Assembly: GCA_002314805.1 (NCBI GenBank)
Contig: DCHJ01000098.1
Span: 9,176-16,045, forward strand
Reading direction: 5' to 3'
Source: Lachnospiraceae bacterium UBA1755
GTDB lineage: Bacteria > Bacillota > Clostridia > Lachnospirales > Lachnospiraceae
Length of the DNA stretch: 6,870 nt
The number at the start of each line of letters is the position of its first letter. Position 1 is the first letter of the stretch. The notes under the pieces were generated by a model, which was not told where the DNA came from, made no database searches, and saw only the letters and a list, made by a program, of their open reading frames with translations. Position numbers and translations under genes: made by a program. This document shows positions 6,622 to 6,870 of this stretch, piece by piece.

Positions 6622-6659
6622 AAAATAAACTGCGTTTGGGGACGGCGGTTTATTTTTTT
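6622..6659. terminator. Bidirectional intrinsic terminator shared by toxin mRNA and antisense RNA
   Basis: Arms AAAATAAACTGC (6622-6633) and GCGGTTTATTTT (6645-6656) form a 12-bp stem with one G-T wobble and an 11-nt loop. The plus strand ends in seven Ts (6653-6659), giving a good terminator for the antisense RNA. On the minus strand the distal arm reads GTTTATTTTC, a weaker U-rich end for the toxin mRNA. The toxin stop codon is inside the right arm. Confidence 0.75.
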
Positions 6660-6742
6660 GTTGACTTAATATACTCAATCAGAACCGTGACGACAATCGC
6701 AATAATTGCAATCACCAGACTCAAGATTTCATAGTCCGTCAT
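6650..6742 (-). CDS. Holin-like type I toxin peptide, 30 residues
   Basis: The peptide starts MTDYEILSLVIAIIAIV, continues as one hydrophobic helix (about residues 6-22) and ends in a charged tail with Lys26, Lys29 and Lys30. This is the form of the small membrane toxins often annotated as putative holin-like toxins in Firmicutes, which sit in the cytoplasmic membrane and depolarise or damage it when over-produced. ATG 6740-6742 was chosen because GGGAGGG (6755-6749) lies 6 nt upstream. A second ATG at 6746-6748 abuts that site and would add only Met-Leu. The gene has its own extended -10 promoter, a structured leader, and a convergent antisense RNA at its 3' end. Too short for ordinary gene callers. 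A 30-residue helix by itself is weak evidence, but the surrounding regulatory architecture strengthens the call. Toxicity is not shown. Confidence 0.75.
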   Translation of the reverse strand: MTDYEILSLVIAIIAIVVTVLIEYIKSTKK

Positions 6743-6748
6743 AAGCAT

Positions 6749-6784
6749 CCCTCCCTTTTTTACTCGGAGGGTGCATGCCCTCCG
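6749..6784 (-). promoter_or_regulatory. Toxin leader hairpin with Shine-Dalgarno mimic and competing anti-Shine-Dalgarno
   Basis: On the minus strand CGGAGGG (6784-6778) pairs with CCCTCCG (6771-6765) around the loop CATGCA, a perfect 7-bp stem. Shortly downstream lies the true ribosome site GGGAGGG (6755-6749). The middle CCCTCC can pair with either the mimic or the true site. The upstream pairing leaves translation open; the downstream one would close it. Alternative folds are seen in the sequence; their regulatory use is inferred. Confidence 0.6.
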
Positions 6785-6788
6785 GAGA

Positions 6789-6822
6789 GGGTCAACCGCC
6801 TACCTTTTCTATGGTAGTTCCG
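6789..6822 (-). repeat. Element R2 at the 5' end of the toxin mRNA, inverted partner of R1
   Basis: Minus strand: GGAACTACC at 6821-6813, then a middle that can form CTACC/GGTAG (5 bp), then GGCGGTTGACCC at 6800-6789. The GGCGGTT within it (6800-6794) is a perfect complement of AACCGCC at the toxin stop (minus strand, 6650-6644), so the two ends of the toxin mRNA can pair over 7 bp, as in other type I toxin messages. Confidence 0.7.
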
Positions 6823-6828
6823 TAAAGT

Positions 6829-6857
6829 ATTATAACATACTACACTGATATCGTCTC
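6829..6857 (-). promoter_or_regulatory. Extended -10 promoter of the toxin gene
   Basis: The minus strand reads TGTTATAAT (6837-6829), a perfect -10 with the TG extension. The -35 position at 17 bp holds GAGACG (6857-6852), only 3 of 6, as is common for extended -10 promoters. The predicted start at about 6822 leaves an ~80-nt structured leader before the toxin ATG. Confidence 0.7.
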
Positions 6858-6870
6858 TCTATATTTACCG

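Larger units (their letters stand above)
6573..6659 (+). ncRNA. Putative antisense RNA antitoxin, convergent with the toxin gene
   Basis: The RNA is bounded by the promoter at 6538-6566 and the T-run of the terminator at 6653-6659, giving about 87 nt. It opens with a folded element at 6579-6604 that includes a small ACCG/CGGT hairpin, and ends in a 12-bp stem. Its last ~38 nt are antisense to the toxin mRNA 3' end, including the stop codon at 6650-6652. This convergent layout with a shared bidirectional terminator matches known type I systems of Gram-positive bacteria such as fst/RNAII and txpA/ratA. Expression and silencing are inferred. Confidence 0.6.

Noticed and set aside
1..6870. CRISPR array, tRNA, rRNA, insertion sequence
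   Set aside because: No spaced repeat array, no tRNA or rRNA signature and no transposase or paired terminal inverted repeats were seen.

Overview
The window looks like chromosomal DNA from a Firmicute, most likely a Clostridia/Lachnospiraceae-type gut or rumen anaerobe. This inference rests on purine-rich Shine-Dalgarno sites (AGGAGG, GGGAGGG), a small holin-like type I toxin locus, and a Xer-like recombinase and HEYGH protein that resemble clostridial families. No taxonomic marker gene is present, so the assignment is tentative. Every protein gene I can support lies on the minus strand and therefore reads from high to low coordinates. The only plus-strand product I propose is a small antisense-type RNA.

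Layout, in order of minus-strand transcription. (1) 6538-6857 holds a compact type I toxin-antitoxin-like locus. A 30-residue membrane peptide (6650-6742) has an extended -10 promoter, a leader hairpin that mimics its ribosome binding site, and a bidirectional terminator. A convergent plus-strand RNA (about 6573-6659) has its own strong promoter. Both transcripts begin with nearly the same sequence element. (2) 5593-6495 is a 10-helix EamA/DMT-type transporter. (3) 3963-5495 is a LarA-family nickel-dependent racemase/epimerase with all recognised catalytic residues, fused to an unusual N-terminal membrane domain. (4) 3016-3945 is a PfkB-family sugar kinase with a strong ribosome binding site, 17 bp after the LarA gene. 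(5) After a 288-bp gap comes a LyxK-like FGGY carbohydrate kinase (1228-2727). (6) 491-952 is a small HEYGH-motif putative metalloprotease, apparently read from a leaderless or nearly leaderless promoter. (7) A tyrosine recombinase (528 to the left edge, C-terminus outside the window) overlaps it by 38 bp. This recombinase seems to have lost two of its catalytic elements.

Genes 2-5 make a plausible catabolic cassette: import of a small organic or sugar acid, stereochemical inversion at the alpha-hydroxy carbon by the LarA-type enzyme, then phosphorylation by one or both kinases. The closest family resemblance of the FGGY kinase (L-xylulose / 3-keto-L-gulonate kinase) fits a sugar or sugar-acid substrate, but the actual substrate cannot be read from the sequence. 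The most unusual items are the membrane-anchored LarA fusion, the toxin locus with its mutually similar convergent 5' ends and competing RNA pairings, and the degenerate recombinase.
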